Assembly (NCBI RefSeq): GCF_001905545.1
Contig: NZ_LIPD01000015.1
Coordinates: 1-64,000 of the forward strand
Direction: 5' to 3'
Source of the DNA: Streptomyces sp. CB02056
GTDB taxonomy: Bacteria; Actinomycetota; Actinomycetes; Streptomycetales; Streptomycetaceae
DNA: 64,000 nucleotides
The translations under genes were made by a program, and so were the position numbers. This document shows, one piece after another, positions 24,986 through 34,568 of this stretch (its first letter is position 1; every line of letters begins with the position of its first letter). Below the pieces are notes generated by a model. It was not told the DNA's origin, ran no database searches, and saw only the letters and a program-made list of their open reading frames with translations.

Positions 24986-26398
24986 TCAGCGCGCCGTCTG
25001 CGCCACCCGCTGCGCCGGAACGGCGCCCCGCGCGGTCCGCGCGCCGGCGGAGGCACCAGCAGGGGCGGCAGGGGCAGCCGGGGAGGCGCCCAGCGCGGTG
25101 CCGCGGGTCTCCTCCGCCCACGCCACGCAGACCAGCAGCCCGAGGGCGGTGACCCCGGCGGCGATCAGCATGGTCGGGCCGGTGCCCAGCCCGGTCAGCG
25201 ACAGCGGCAGCAGGTAGGTGCCGACGGCCGCGCCGATCCGGCTCACCGAGGTGGCGACGCCCACGGCGGTGGCCCGGATCTCGGTCGGGAACAGCTCGTT
25301 GGGGTACGTCCAGTCGAGCACGTTGGGCCCGCCGCACAGGAAGGCGTACGCGCACAGCGCCAGCAGCGCGATCGCGGCCGGGGCGGTGGGCCACACGCCC
25401 AGCAGCGCCAGCGGGACGGTCATCAGCGCGAAGGACCAGATGATGACGGGCCGGCGGCCGCGGGTGTCGATCAGGCGCAGCGCCGGGTAGCAGCCGAGCA
25501 GGAAGACCAGGCTGATCAGGCCGGTGCCGAGGGTCTCCATCACGGTGCCGCCCGGCATGCCGAAGGAGGAGAGGATCTGCGGGCCGAAGGTGAGCATCGC
25601 GAACAGCGGGCCGACCTGGCACATGAAGAACAGGCCGCAGAACAGGGTGCGGCGCCGGTAGGGCTGGGTCATCAGCAGGCGCAGTCCGGCGGGGCGGCCG
25701 CGCTCGGCCGGATCGGGCATCAGCTCCCGGCCGTCGACCCGGACCCCGAGGTGCTTCTCGACCACCCGCACCGCGTCACCGACCCGCCCGTTGGCGGCCA
25801 GCCAGCGCGGCGACTCCGGCGAGCCGCGGCGGATCACCAGGAACACCACGCACAGCACCGTGGAACTCGCCAGCATCCACCGCCAGCTGCCCGGCCCGGC
25901 CAGCTCCAGGAACAGGTAGCCCACCACGTAGGCGAGCACCGAGCCGGCGTACCAGGCGACGATCTGCTGCCCGAGCAGGCGGCCGCGCTTCTTGGCGGGC
26001 AGCCACTCGGCGAGCAGCGAGGTGGCGATGGGGTAGTCGGCGGCCACGGCCATGCCGAGCACGAAGCGCAGCAGGGTGATCGCCCACACCGCGTCCACCC
26101 AGAAGGAGAGCACCGAGCAGGCGACCATCACGAGCAGGTCGGCGGTGTACATCACCTCCCGGCCGATCTTGTCGGTCAGCACGCCGAAGAGCGCGCCGCC
26201 GACGAACATGCCGACCAGGGCGGCGGCGCCGATCAGGCTGACCTCGGCGGTGGAGAGCCCGAGGTCCGGGCGCATCCCGATCAGGGCGACGCCGACGATG
26301 CTCAGGATGTAGCCGTCGAGCAGGGGTCCGCCCGAACAGGCGAGGGCCAGCCTGCGGTGGAACGCGGTATACGGGGCGTTGTCGATGGTCTGGGACAT
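24986..26398 (-). CDS. MFS transporter, sugar-porter type
   Basis: A 470-aa transporter from ATG 26398 (GGAGG upstream). Twelve hydrophobic segments can be counted. Family signatures are DKIGREV in loop 2-3, GMAVAADYPIATSLLAEWLPAKKRGRL, PESPRWLAANGR in the central loop and DTRGRRP in loop 8-9, as in sugar porters and aromatic-acid/inorganic phosphate relatives. YPNELFPTEIRATAVG matches the end of helix 10. The C tail is Ala/Pro-rich. Substrate uncertain: sugar, polyol or organic acid. Confidence 0.9.
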   Translation of the reverse strand: MSQTIDNAPYTAFHRRLALACSGGPLLDGYILSIVGVALIGMRPDLGLSTAEVSLIGAAALVGMFVGGALFGVLTDKIGREVMYTADLLVMVACSVLSFWVDAVWAITLLRFVLGMAVAADYPIATSLLAEWLPAKKRGRLLGQQIVAWYAGSVLAYVVGYLFLELAGPGSWRWMLASSTVLCVVFLVIRRGSPESPRWLAANGRVGDAVRVVEKHLGVRVDGRELMPDPAERGRPAGLRLLMTQPYRRRTLFCGLFFMCQVGPLFAMLTFGPQILSSFGMPGGTVMETLGTGLISLVFLLGCYPALRLIDTRGRRPVIIWSFALMTVPLALLGVWPTAPAAIALLALCAYAFLCGGPNVLDWTYPNELFPTEIRATAVGVATSVSRIGAAVGTYLLPLSLTGLGTGPTMLIAAGVTALGLLVCVAWAEETRGTALGASPAAPAAPAGASAGARTARGAVPAQRVAQTAR

Positions 26399-26677
26399 GT
26401 ACTTGGGGTCCTCCGGAGCGTACGGCACGCACTGCGCACCGTGCGCCGGGTAGACGGCAGGGGAAGACGCCGCCCACCTCGGACGGCGCCACCGCCCGGT
26501 CACAACGGGCGACCGTCCACGGTTGCCCCGGTTCCGAGGGGGCGCCACCGGGGCGAAGGTCGAGGGGATTCGCGACCAAGGTCCCGAAGCGGACGGGCCC
26601 TTCGCCCGTGCCGCCACGGCGCCCGCCCAGTCCCGCCACGGGGCCGCGCCGCCGGGCGCCGCGAACGCGCGCCGGAC

Positions 26678-26730
26678 GTGACCCTGGTCACTTCGGACCG
26701 TCAACGGCCCCTGGAATGTGGCCCATTCCA
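26678..26730. promoter_or_regulatory. Two inverted repeats in the MFS/MerR intergenic region
   Basis: GTGACC-CT-GGTCAC (26678-26691) and TGGAATG-N5-CATTCCA (26712-26730). Both lie about 280-330 bp upstream of the MFS start in a 416-bp stretch (26399-26814) without a supported gene. They are likely operator sites. Confidence 0.4.
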
Positions 26731-26814
26731 CACCGGGGCGGTGCCCGTCCGTACGGGACCGACCCCGCCGCGTCACCGCCGGGGCGCCGTCACGAGCCCG
26801 CCGTGAGCGCGGCG

Positions 26815-27738
<924 letters not shown>

Positions 27739-27751
27739 GCCCGCCACTGTG

Positions 27752-27768
27752 CCCCCTGCCCCAGGGGG
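27752..27768. promoter_or_regulatory. MerR-type operator palindrome
   Basis: CCCCCTG-CCC-CAGGGGG, a perfect 7-bp inverted repeat with a 3-bp centre, 14 bp upstream of the MerR gene start. Size and symmetry fit a MerR-family site within an overlong promoter spacer, indicating autoregulation. Confidence 0.5.
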
Positions 27769-27781
27769 AGGGGCAAACGCC

Positions 27782-27829
27782 GAACACGGAAGGGGACGAA
27801 CACGGAAGGGGGCGGACACGGAGAGGCAA
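27782..27829. repeat. Three 16-bp tandem direct repeats
   Basis: GAACACGGAAGGGGAC (27782-27797), GAACACGGAAGGGGGC (27798-27813) and a decayed third unit GGACACGGAGAGGCAA (27814-27829). They sit just upstream of the MerR palindrome and may hold further regulator sites. The rest of the interval to 28064 shows no gene. Confidence 0.6.
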
Positions 27830-28064
27830 GCCGCACCCCCTTTGTGGCGGTACGTCAGCCTTCCCACCGGATCCGCCCGCCTGTTCGCGGCGCCGAGCGG
27901 GCCGGTTCACCGGCGCGTGAACTGGAGGCCGTCCGTGCACGGTTGACTTCCCGCGGCCTGGGAGGAAACGCCCCCGGGCCGCACCGTCCGCGGGCGAACG
28001 GCACTTCCGGCGCCCCGCACGCCGCCGGAGACGCCCGAGCCCGCCGCCGCACGAGGAGACCCCC

Positions 28065-31000
28065 ATGCCACCCCCGCCCGCCGGCACCCGCACCCGCACC
28101 CGCCGCCGCGCCCTGGGCGCGCTCGCGCTGGCCACCGCGCTGGCCGCCGGCCTGCCCGGCCTCGCCGCACCCGCCTGGGCCGCCCCCGCCCCCACCGACG
28201 CCCCCGCGCAGAGCCGGGCGCAGACCCCCGACCTGGTCCTGGACCGCCCCGGCGAGTCGGTGGTCACCCGCCGCGAGGTCACCCCCATCGCCCCCGGCCT
28301 GACCATGACCTCCTTCGACCGCCTCGGCGGCCCGGGCTGGATCCGCGGCAAGGTCCTCGTCGCCGACCTGGACACCGAGGGCCTGAGCGTCGACTACCTG
28401 TCCTCCGGCAAGGTGACCACCCGCCAGAGCGTCACCGACATGGCCCGCGGCGCCGGAGCCGTCGCCGCGATCAACGGCGACTACTTCGACATGAACGCCT
28501 CCGAGGCCCCCCTCGGCGTCGGCGTCTCCCGCAAGGACGGCCTGGTCCAGGCCCCCGTCGAGGGCTGGAACCAGGCCGTCACCGTCGGCACCGACGGCCT
28601 CGCCCGGATGGCCCAGGTCTTCCTGGAGGGCCACGCGAGCCTGCCCGGCGGCCGCGAACTGACGCTGAACGGCGTCAACACCTACGGCCTGCCCGCCGAC
28701 GGCGTCGGCGTCTTCACCCCCGCCTGGGGCGACGCCACCCGCGGCAACGTCGCCAACGGCTCCGCCGAGGTCGCCGAGGTCGAACTGCGCGACGGCCGGG
28801 TCACCGCCGTCCGCGACACGCTCGGCGCCGCCGTCCCCGAGGGCGCCACCGTCCTGGTCGGCCGCGAGGCCGGCGCCCGCGCCCTGCGCGACCTCAGGCC
28901 CGGCGACCGGGTCTCCGTCGGCTACCGCCCGCGCGCCTCCTTCGGCGAGGTCGCCGTCGCCGTCGGCGGCTACCAGGTCCTGGTCGCCGACGGCGTCGCC
29001 CAGCGCTCCGGCGAGAACGACGGCAACGAGCTCAACGCCCGTACGGCCGTGGGCTTCTCGGCCGACAACCGGCGCATGTACCTGGTCACCGTCGACGGCC
29101 GGCAGGCAGACAGCCCCGGCATCAGCCTCCCCGACCTCGCCGTCCTGCTGCGCGACATGGGCGCCCACAACGCGCTCAACATGGACGGCGGCGGCTCCGC
29201 CGCGATGGCCGCCCGCCTGCCCGGCACCGAGCGGGCCGGCACCGTCAGCAGCCCCTCCGACAACGGCGGGGAACGCGCCGTCGCCAACGGCCTCGGCCTG
29301 TTCTCCACCCCCGGCTCCGGCCAGGCCAAGGGCTTCCGGCTGCGCCCGGCCCCGGCCGTGGACACCGCCGCCCGCCTCTTCCCCGGCCTGCACCGCACCG
29401 TGCGCGCCCTGCCCCACGACGAGGCGTACGGCGCCGTCACCGCGACGCCGTCCGCCACCGCGTGGTCCACCGCCACCGGCGCCACCGCGAGCGTCGAGGG
29501 CCGCGGCCTGGACGCGGTCGTCACCGGCCGCGCCCCCGGCGCCGCCGAGGTCGCCGTCACCGCCACCGGCGCCGCGAAGGCCGTCCTGCCGCTGACCGTG
29601 CTCGGCCCGGCGGTACGCGTCAGCGCCGGCAGCGCGCCGATCGCCCTCGAAGGCGCCGGCGCCACCGCCCGCCTCACCGTCACCGGCTACGACGCGCTCG
29701 GCCACACCGCACCCGTCGAGGCCGCCGACGTCAAGGTCACCGGCGGCGAGGGCGTGGTCGAGACGAGCGCCGCCCCCGACGGCACCATCGCCCTCAAGGC
29801 CCTGGCCGACGGGAAGTCCGCCACCCTCAAACTGACCGTCGGCACCCTGGAGAGCGCCGTCGCCGTCACCGTCGGCATGACCGAGAAGCCGTTCGCCGAC
29901 TTCTCCGACGCCGCCGCCTGGAAGTCCGGCAACGACCGCGCCCCCGGCGGCTCGACGGCCCCCGCCCCCGGCCCCGACGGCACCCACGGCCTGCGCCTGG
30001 CCTACGACTTCACCCACTCCACCGGCACCCGCGGCCAGTACGCCATCGCCCCCGAGGGCATCGTGCTGCCCGGCCAGCCCCGCTCCATCACGATGTGGAT
30101 CGAGGGCGACGGCAACGGCGCCTGGCCGCGTATCCAGTACCGCACCGCCGCCGGCGTCACCGCCAACCTCGACGCCCCGATGGTCACCTGGACCGGCTGG
30201 CGCAAGGTCGAGTTCCCCGTCCCCGCCGGCGTCCAGTACCCGCTCACCTTCCAGCGCTTCCGCCTGATGGAGACCAGCGCCGCCCGCTCCTACACCGGCG
30301 CCCTCACCCTCGCCGACCTGCGCGTCAAGGTCGCCCCCGACGTCGAACTGCCCGCCCAGCCCAAGGTCACCGACCCCGTCGTGCTCACCAACGGCACCGT
30401 CGACGGCCGCCCGCTGCGCGTCGCCGTCATGTCCGACGCCCAGTTCATCGCCCGCAGCCCCGACAGCGACATCGTCCAGGCCGCCCGCCGCACCCTGCGC
30501 GACATCGCCGCCGCCAAACCCGAACTCCTCGTCATCGACGGCGACTTCGTCGACGAAGCCGCCCCCGCCGACTTCGCCCTCGCCCGCACGCTCCTCGACG
30601 AGTTCGACCAGCTCACCGGCCACACCGTCCCCTGGCACTACGTGCCCGGCAACCACGAGGTCATGGGCCCCGGCACCATCGACAACTTCAAGGCCGCCTT
30701 CGGCGACACCACCCAGGTCTTCGACGTCAAGGGCACCCGCTTCGTCACCCTCAACAGCTCGCTCGGCACCCTGCGCGGCAGCGGCTTCGACCAGATCGCC
30801 ACCCTGCGCACCGCCCTCGACGGCGCCGCCCAGGACCCGTCCGTCACCGGCCTGCTGCTCTTCGAACACCACCCCACCCGCGACCCGCTGCCCGACCAGG
30901 GCAGCCAGCTCGGCGACCGCAAGGAGGCCGCCCTCGTCGAGCAGTGGCTCGCCGACTTCCGCACCAAGGGCAAGTCCGCCGCCATGGTCACCGGCCACGT

Positions 31001-31919
31001 CGGCGCCTTCCACGCCCAGAGCATCGACGGCGTCCCGCACCTGATCAACGGCAACTCCGGCAAGGGCCCCGCCGCCGAACCCGACCGCGGCGGCTTCACC
31101 GGCTGGACGATGCTCGGCGTCAACCCCGCCGCCGGCCGCGTCACCGACCCCTACGCCACCGCCGACGACACCTCCGCCTGGCTGCGCGCCGAGGTCCGCG
31201 CCCGCGCCGACACCGTCGACCTCCAGGCCCCCACCGCCCTCGGCCTGCTCGAAACCGCCCCCGTCCACGCCACCTTCACCCAGGACGGCGAGCGCACCGT
31301 GCCCGTCGCCTGGCCCGTCACCGCCCAGTGGGGCGGCACCGCCGTCCACATCGGCACCGCCGCGAGCGCCCCGCGCACCGCCGTCGCCGCCTACGACCCG
31401 GCCACCGCCACCCTGACCGGGCTGCGCCCCGGCAGCGGGACGCTGAGCGTCACCGTCGGCGGGGTGAAGGCCGAACAGCCGCTCACCGTCGGCGCGTTGC
31501 CCGCCTGCACCACCACCGTGCGCGGCCGGCACTCCTCGCTCGCCGTCACCTCGGGCGTCACCTGCCTCCAGGGCGCCACCGTCGACGGCCCGGTCCTGGT
31601 GCAGCCCGGAGCCTCCCTGGTCGCGCTGGACTCCGTCCTGTCCGGCCCGCTCTCCGCCCGCGGCGCGAACACCCTGGTGCTGAGCGACACCACCGTGAAC
31701 GGCCCGGTCGCCGTCAGCGGCACCACCGGCACCACGGCGATCCTGCGCGCCACCCTGTCCGGCCCGCTCCACCTCGCGCTCAACCGGGGCGCCACCCTGC
31801 TGGCCGGCACCACCGTGCGCGGCCCGCTGGACTGCTCCGGCAACACCCCGGCCCCGGTGAACGGCGGCCTCGCCAACACCGTGAGCGGCCCGAAGGGCGG
31901 CCAGTGCGCGAAGCTGTGA
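28065..31919 (+). CDS. Secreted phosphodiester glycosidase (NAGPA) / metallophosphoesterase fusion
   Basis: A 1,284-aa secreted protein from ATG 28065 (GAGGAGA upstream). Signal peptide with RTRTRRRALGAL and an AWAAPA cleavage near residue 40. Domain 1 (about 60-425) is a NAGPA-like phosphodiester glycosidase with AAINGDYFDMN near 134 and NALNMDGGGSAAM near 366. Beta-sandwich domains follow (~430-780). Domain 2 (~785-1080) is a calcineurin-type phosphoesterase: VAVMSDAQF, VIDGDFVDE, YVPGNHEVMG, LLFEHHPT and VTGHVGAFHA supply the metal-site Asp, Asn and His. The last ~120 residues carry repeated V-x-GPV units of solenoid type. It likely degrades extracellular sugar-phosphate polymers or teichoic acids to release phosphate. 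Confidence 0.9.
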   Translation: MPPPPAGTRTRTRRRALGALALATALAAGLPGLAAPAWAAPAPTDAPAQSRAQTPDLVLDRPGESVVTRREVTPIAPGLTMTSFDRLGGPGWIRGKVLVADLDTEGLSVDYLSSGKVTTRQSVTDMARGAGAVAAINGDYFDMNASEAPLGVGVSRKDGLVQAPVEGWNQAVTVGTDGLARMAQVFLEGHASLPGGRELTLNGVNTYGLPADGVGVFTPAWGDATRGNVANGSAEVAEVELRDGRVTAVRDTLGAAVPEGATVLVGREAGARALRDLRPGDRVSVGYRPRASFGEVAVAVGGYQVLVADGVAQRSGENDGNELNARTAVGFSADNRRMYLVTVDGRQADSPGISLPDLAVLLRDMGAHNALNMDGGGSAAMAARLPGTERAGTVSSPSDNGGERAVANGLGLFSTPGSGQAKGFRLRPAPAVDTAARLFPGLHRTVRALPHDEAYGAVTATPSATAWSTATGATASVEGRGLDAVVTGRAPGAAEVAVTATGAAKAVLPLTVLGPAVRVSAGSAPIALEGAGATARLTVTGYDALGHTAPVEAADVKVTGGEGVVETSAAPDGTIALKALADGKSATLKLTVGTLESAVAVTVGMTEKPFADFSDAAAWKSGNDRAPGGSTAPAPGPDGTHGLRLAYDFTHSTGTRGQYAIAPEGIVLPGQPRSITMWIEGDGNGAWPRIQYRTAAGVTANLDAPMVTWTGWRKVEFPVPAGVQYPLTFQRFRLMETSAARSYTGALTLADLRVKVAPDVELPAQPKVTDPVVLTNGTVDGRPLRVAVMSDAQFIARSPDSDIVQAARRTLRDIAAAKPELLVIDGDFVDEAAPADFALARTLLDEFDQLTGHTVPWHYVPGNHEVMGPGTIDNFKAAFGDTTQVFDVKGTRFVTLNSSLGTLRGSGFDQIATLRTALDGAAQDPSVTGLLLFEHHPTRDPLPDQGSQLGDRKEAALVEQWLADFRTKGKSAAMVTGHVGAFHAQSIDGVPHLINGNSGKGPAAEPDRGGFTGWTMLGVNPAAGRVTDPYATADDTSAWLRAEVRARADTVDLQAPTALGLLETAPVHATFTQDGERTVPVAWPVTAQWGGTAVHIGTAASAPRTAVAAYDPATATLTGLRPGSGTLSVTVGGVKAEQPLTVGALPACTTTVRGRHSSLAVTSGVTCLQGATVDGPVLVQPGASLVALDSVLSGPLSARGANTLVLSDTTVNGPVAVSGTTGTTAILRATLSGPLHLALNRGATLLAGTTVRGPLDCSGNTPAPVNGGLANTVSGPKGGQCAKL

Positions 31920-31937
31920 CCAACCGTCAGTGACACG

Positions 31938-31976
31938 CCGCAGGCCCGGACCGTGACGCACGGTCCGGGCCTGCGG
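31938..31976. terminator. Terminator hairpin, GGCCCGGACCG family
   Basis: CCGCAGGCCCGGACCGT (31938-31954) pairs with ACGGTCCGGGCCTGCGG (31960-31976) over GACGC. It lies between convergent genes. The core is shared with the hairpins at 56748, 58457 and 59863. Confidence 0.85.
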
Positions 31977-31985
31977 TGCCGTGTC

Positions 31986-32780
31986 CTACGTGGCCCGGTG
32001 GCGCTTGACGAGGTCCTGCACGGACGTGGGGACGGGGGTGCCCGGCGGGACGTGCTTGTCGGGGACGGGATCGCCGTACGTCTGGCGCACGGTGAGGGTG
32101 CCGCCCCAGGCGTGGGGGTAGTCCAAGTCCCGCTGGGTCTCGTGTTCGGGCCCCTCGGGGTGGGTCGCGATCTTGGCGTGGACGGTCGTCTCCTTCTCGT
32201 CGAGGTCGACGGAGAGGACCCCGATGGTGGGGTGATTCTGCCCGTCCGTGTTCAGGTCGGTGTCGTCGATGGGGCGCAGCTCGTTCCAGCGATTGGGGAT
32301 GACCTGGTCGCTCAGCGCGTGGAAGGTCTTCGCACGCCCGGAGGGGTCGACCTTCCTGGCGACGCCGTTGACGACGACGGAGCGGTAGTTGAGCGAGGTG
32401 CTGATGGCCGCGCGTCCGACGACGAGGCCGTCGACGAGGGTGACGGCCAGGGAGACGGACACGCCGTCCTCGCTCCACAGGTGCTTCAGCGAGACCGGGA
32501 TCCCGGTCGGGTAGTAGATGGACCCGTGCAGGTAGAGGAGCCTCCGGCCGCCTTCCTCGTGGTAGGCGTAGACCATGGGGACGCACCTCGGTTTGATCAC
32601 CAGCTGGTCGCCCGGGGTGCTGATCTCGAGGTGGGCGACGGTGCAGACGAAGCCCGCCTTGAGGACGGGGACCCAGTCGTTCGGGTCGGTGCTCACCTGT
32701 GTCCTCTTGCCGAACGCCGCGGCGTCCGACGACCCTGTGACGGTGCCCGGTTCCTGGGACATGGCGGGCGTGGCGGGCAT
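31986..32780 (-). CDS. Pyridoxamine 5'-phosphate oxidase-like (NimA-type) FMN-binding protein
   Basis: A 264-aa protein from ATG 32780 (AAGGAG upstream). The split-barrel signature of the Pyridox_ox_2 group is visible: MVYAYHEEGGRRLLYLHGS (FMN site), VSLAVTLVDGLVVGRAAIS and SLNYRSVVVNGVARKV. The N terminus is ~50 residues longer than usual and there is a ~60-residue C-terminal extension. Related proteins include nitroimidazole reductases and flavin/heme binders; the true substrate is unknown. Its start diverges from the PSD-like gene. Confidence 0.83.
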   Translation of the reverse strand: MPATPAMSQEPGTVTGSSDAAAFGKRTQVSTDPNDWVPVLKAGFVCTVAHLEISTPGDQLVIKPRCVPMVYAYHEEGGRRLLYLHGSIYYPTGIPVSLKHLWSEDGVSVSLAVTLVDGLVVGRAAISTSLNYRSVVVNGVARKVDPSGRAKTFHALSDQVIPNRWNELRPIDDTDLNTDGQNHPTIGVLSVDLDEKETTVHAKIATHPEGPEHETQRDLDYPHAWGGTLTVRQTYGDPVPDKHVPPGTPVPTSVQDLVKRHRAT

Positions 32781-33261
32781 GGCGACTCCTTCACGACGGG
32801 GGAGGGGAGGGGCCCGGCTCCGCGGGTGACGGGGGCGGGCCCGGGACACGGGTCATGCCTACGGCACGGCGGGCGCCCGACGGGCCCCAACGTGCGCACG
32901 GCGGTGGCGGATCACCCCGCCAGAGCAACGATCCCGCCGGCCGCGACCGCGGGACGCCGGGACGTTCCGATGCGCCATCCGGCCGTCCGCCGTTGGAGCG
33001 GGAGCGCCCCGCAGCCGTGGCCGGCGGCTTCGGCCGGTCGGCTGACGGGGGCCGGTCGAGGCGGCCGGAAGAACGTTTCGGCTTTTCCGGCCGGTTGCCG
33101 GTGGGGGTAATTCCTCATACCGGCAAGGGGATTCACGGACCGGTGACGCCCATGCGTGTCCGGTCGGCGGCGGGCCGGGGCGCAACCATACTCGTGGACG
33201 CCGAGACCGGAGAGGCGATCCGAAAGGGGACGCCTCCGCGGCGGATGCGAAAGGGAGAGTC
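32781..33261. other. Divergent promoter region without genes
   Basis: 480 bp between the PNPOx-like and PSD-like genes. It includes a less GC-rich stretch near 33075-33130 containing GTAATTCCTCATACC. The PSD gene is served by GAAAGGGAGAG just before 33262. No credible coding sequence is seen. Confidence 0.5.
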
Positions 33262-34515
33262 ATGCCGGACAACGACGAGTACCCGAAGCCCCTCAAAGAT
33301 TTCCTCGACAGGATCGACGACTGGTACCGCACCAATCACGAGGGCTTCAAGACCCTGTTCGACGCGACGATCGCCAACGTGGTGAAGTGTCCGGCCGACC
33401 CGACCGATCCCGATGGAAAGAAGGTGTACTACGACTGGCAGGGGAAGGGCATCGAGGATCTGAAGAAGTTCTTCGCGGAGTGGTACACCAACTGGACCAC
33501 GACGAAGCCCAACGACGGCCTGGACTACATCGAGAAGTTCAGCTGGCTCACCTACGAGAACGACTACGGGATGGTCTTCGTGACCTGCGGTCCCGGCCTG
33601 GAGATGACCAAGGACTTCACCAACCTGCAGGGCGACCAGATGGACGACACGGGGAAGGACGGGCAGAAGCTCATCAAGCTCTGGGAGAGCGAACTCGGCA
33701 CGAGGATGGAGGACTTCAAGGACGGCCCCTGGGCCACCTTCAACCAGTTCTTCATCCGGGAGCTGAAGGACGGCAAGCGCCCGATCGACGCCCAGGACGA
33801 CAACAGTGTGGTGGTCGCCCCGACCGACTGCGTCATCAACATGATCGTCGACGACCTGGCCGAGGAGACGCCGATCCCGGTCAAGACGGTCACCATGAAC
33901 GTCAAGCAGCTGCTCGCCGGTTCCGAGTACTACAAGAGGTTCGTCCCCAGGGAGGAGGGCGGAAAGACGGTGCCCGGGGGCACGGCCGTGTCGTGCATCC
34001 TGATGCCCGACACCTACCACTGGTACCACGCGCCGGTAGCGGGTGAGGTCGTGGAGTCCCACGACGACGTCCACGGAATCTACTACGGGATGCGGGACTT
34101 CCCCGAGCTCCTCAACAAGGGGAACGTCGGCTACGGGTTCGACTACGAGATGTTCGACACCTTCCGCCGCGGATACCTCATCTTCAGGACGATGTTCACC
34201 GACCCCAGGGGGGGCAAGCACGAGACGCACGTGGCGATGGTGACCGTCGGCCTCAACTCGATCGGCTCCGTGCAGTACGAAGCGGAGTTCAAGAACCCCC
34301 AGAAGCCCGTCCCGGTGACGAAGGGCCAGAAGATCGGGAACTTCCAGTACGGCGGCTCCCTGAACATCCTGCTGTTCGAGCACGGCCGCTTCCCGGCCCT
34401 GCAGCTGCACATGGGGCAGCGCATCGGGACCCTCGAGGACCCGGAGCGGACGAACGGGCTGTTCAGCCACCCCCACCACGCGCAGTCCCGCCGGGGCATC
34501 CCGTTCGCCCGGTGA
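33262..34515 (+). CDS. Phosphatidylserine decarboxylase-like pyruvoyl enzyme
   Basis: A 417-aa protein from ATG 33262. The PSD core fills residues ~150-395: FNQFFIRELKDGKRPID, APTDCVIN (Asp of the self-cleavage triad), PDTYHWYHAP (His) and YGGSLNILLFE, where cleavage before Ser366 would make the pyruvoyl beta/alpha pair. An extra ~150-residue N-terminal helical domain and the soluble character match the PSD-like amino-acid decarboxylases of fungi (PsiD-type) more than membrane-bound bacterial PSD. G+C is locally low (35 of 60 in 33481-33540). It is 53 bp upstream of the S10 carboxypeptidase. Confidence 0.85.
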   Translation: MPDNDEYPKPLKDFLDRIDDWYRTNHEGFKTLFDATIANVVKCPADPTDPDGKKVYYDWQGKGIEDLKKFFAEWYTNWTTTKPNDGLDYIEKFSWLTYENDYGMVFVTCGPGLEMTKDFTNLQGDQMDDTGKDGQKLIKLWESELGTRMEDFKDGPWATFNQFFIRELKDGKRPIDAQDDNSVVVAPTDCVINMIVDDLAEETPIPVKTVTMNVKQLLAGSEYYKRFVPREEGGKTVPGGTAVSCILMPDTYHWYHAPVAGEVVESHDDVHGIYYGMRDFPELLNKGNVGYGFDYEMFDTFRRGYLIFRTMFTDPRGGKHETHVAMVTVGLNSIGSVQYEAEFKNPQKPVPVTKGQKIGNFQYGGSLNILLFEHGRFPALQLHMGQRIGTLEDPERTNGLFSHPHHAQSRRGIPFAR

Positions 34516-34568
34516 TCCTGCTGATCCCGTCGATCCCGTTGATCCGCCCCCGAACGAAGGACTGAACC

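Noticed and set aside
27855..31961. A 1,368-aa minus-strand frame opposite the phosphodiester glycosidase gene
   Set aside because: It is Gly/Ala/Val/Asp-repetitive with no domain, as expected for the antisense of a GC-rich gene; the plus strand has full enzyme motifs and a signal peptide.
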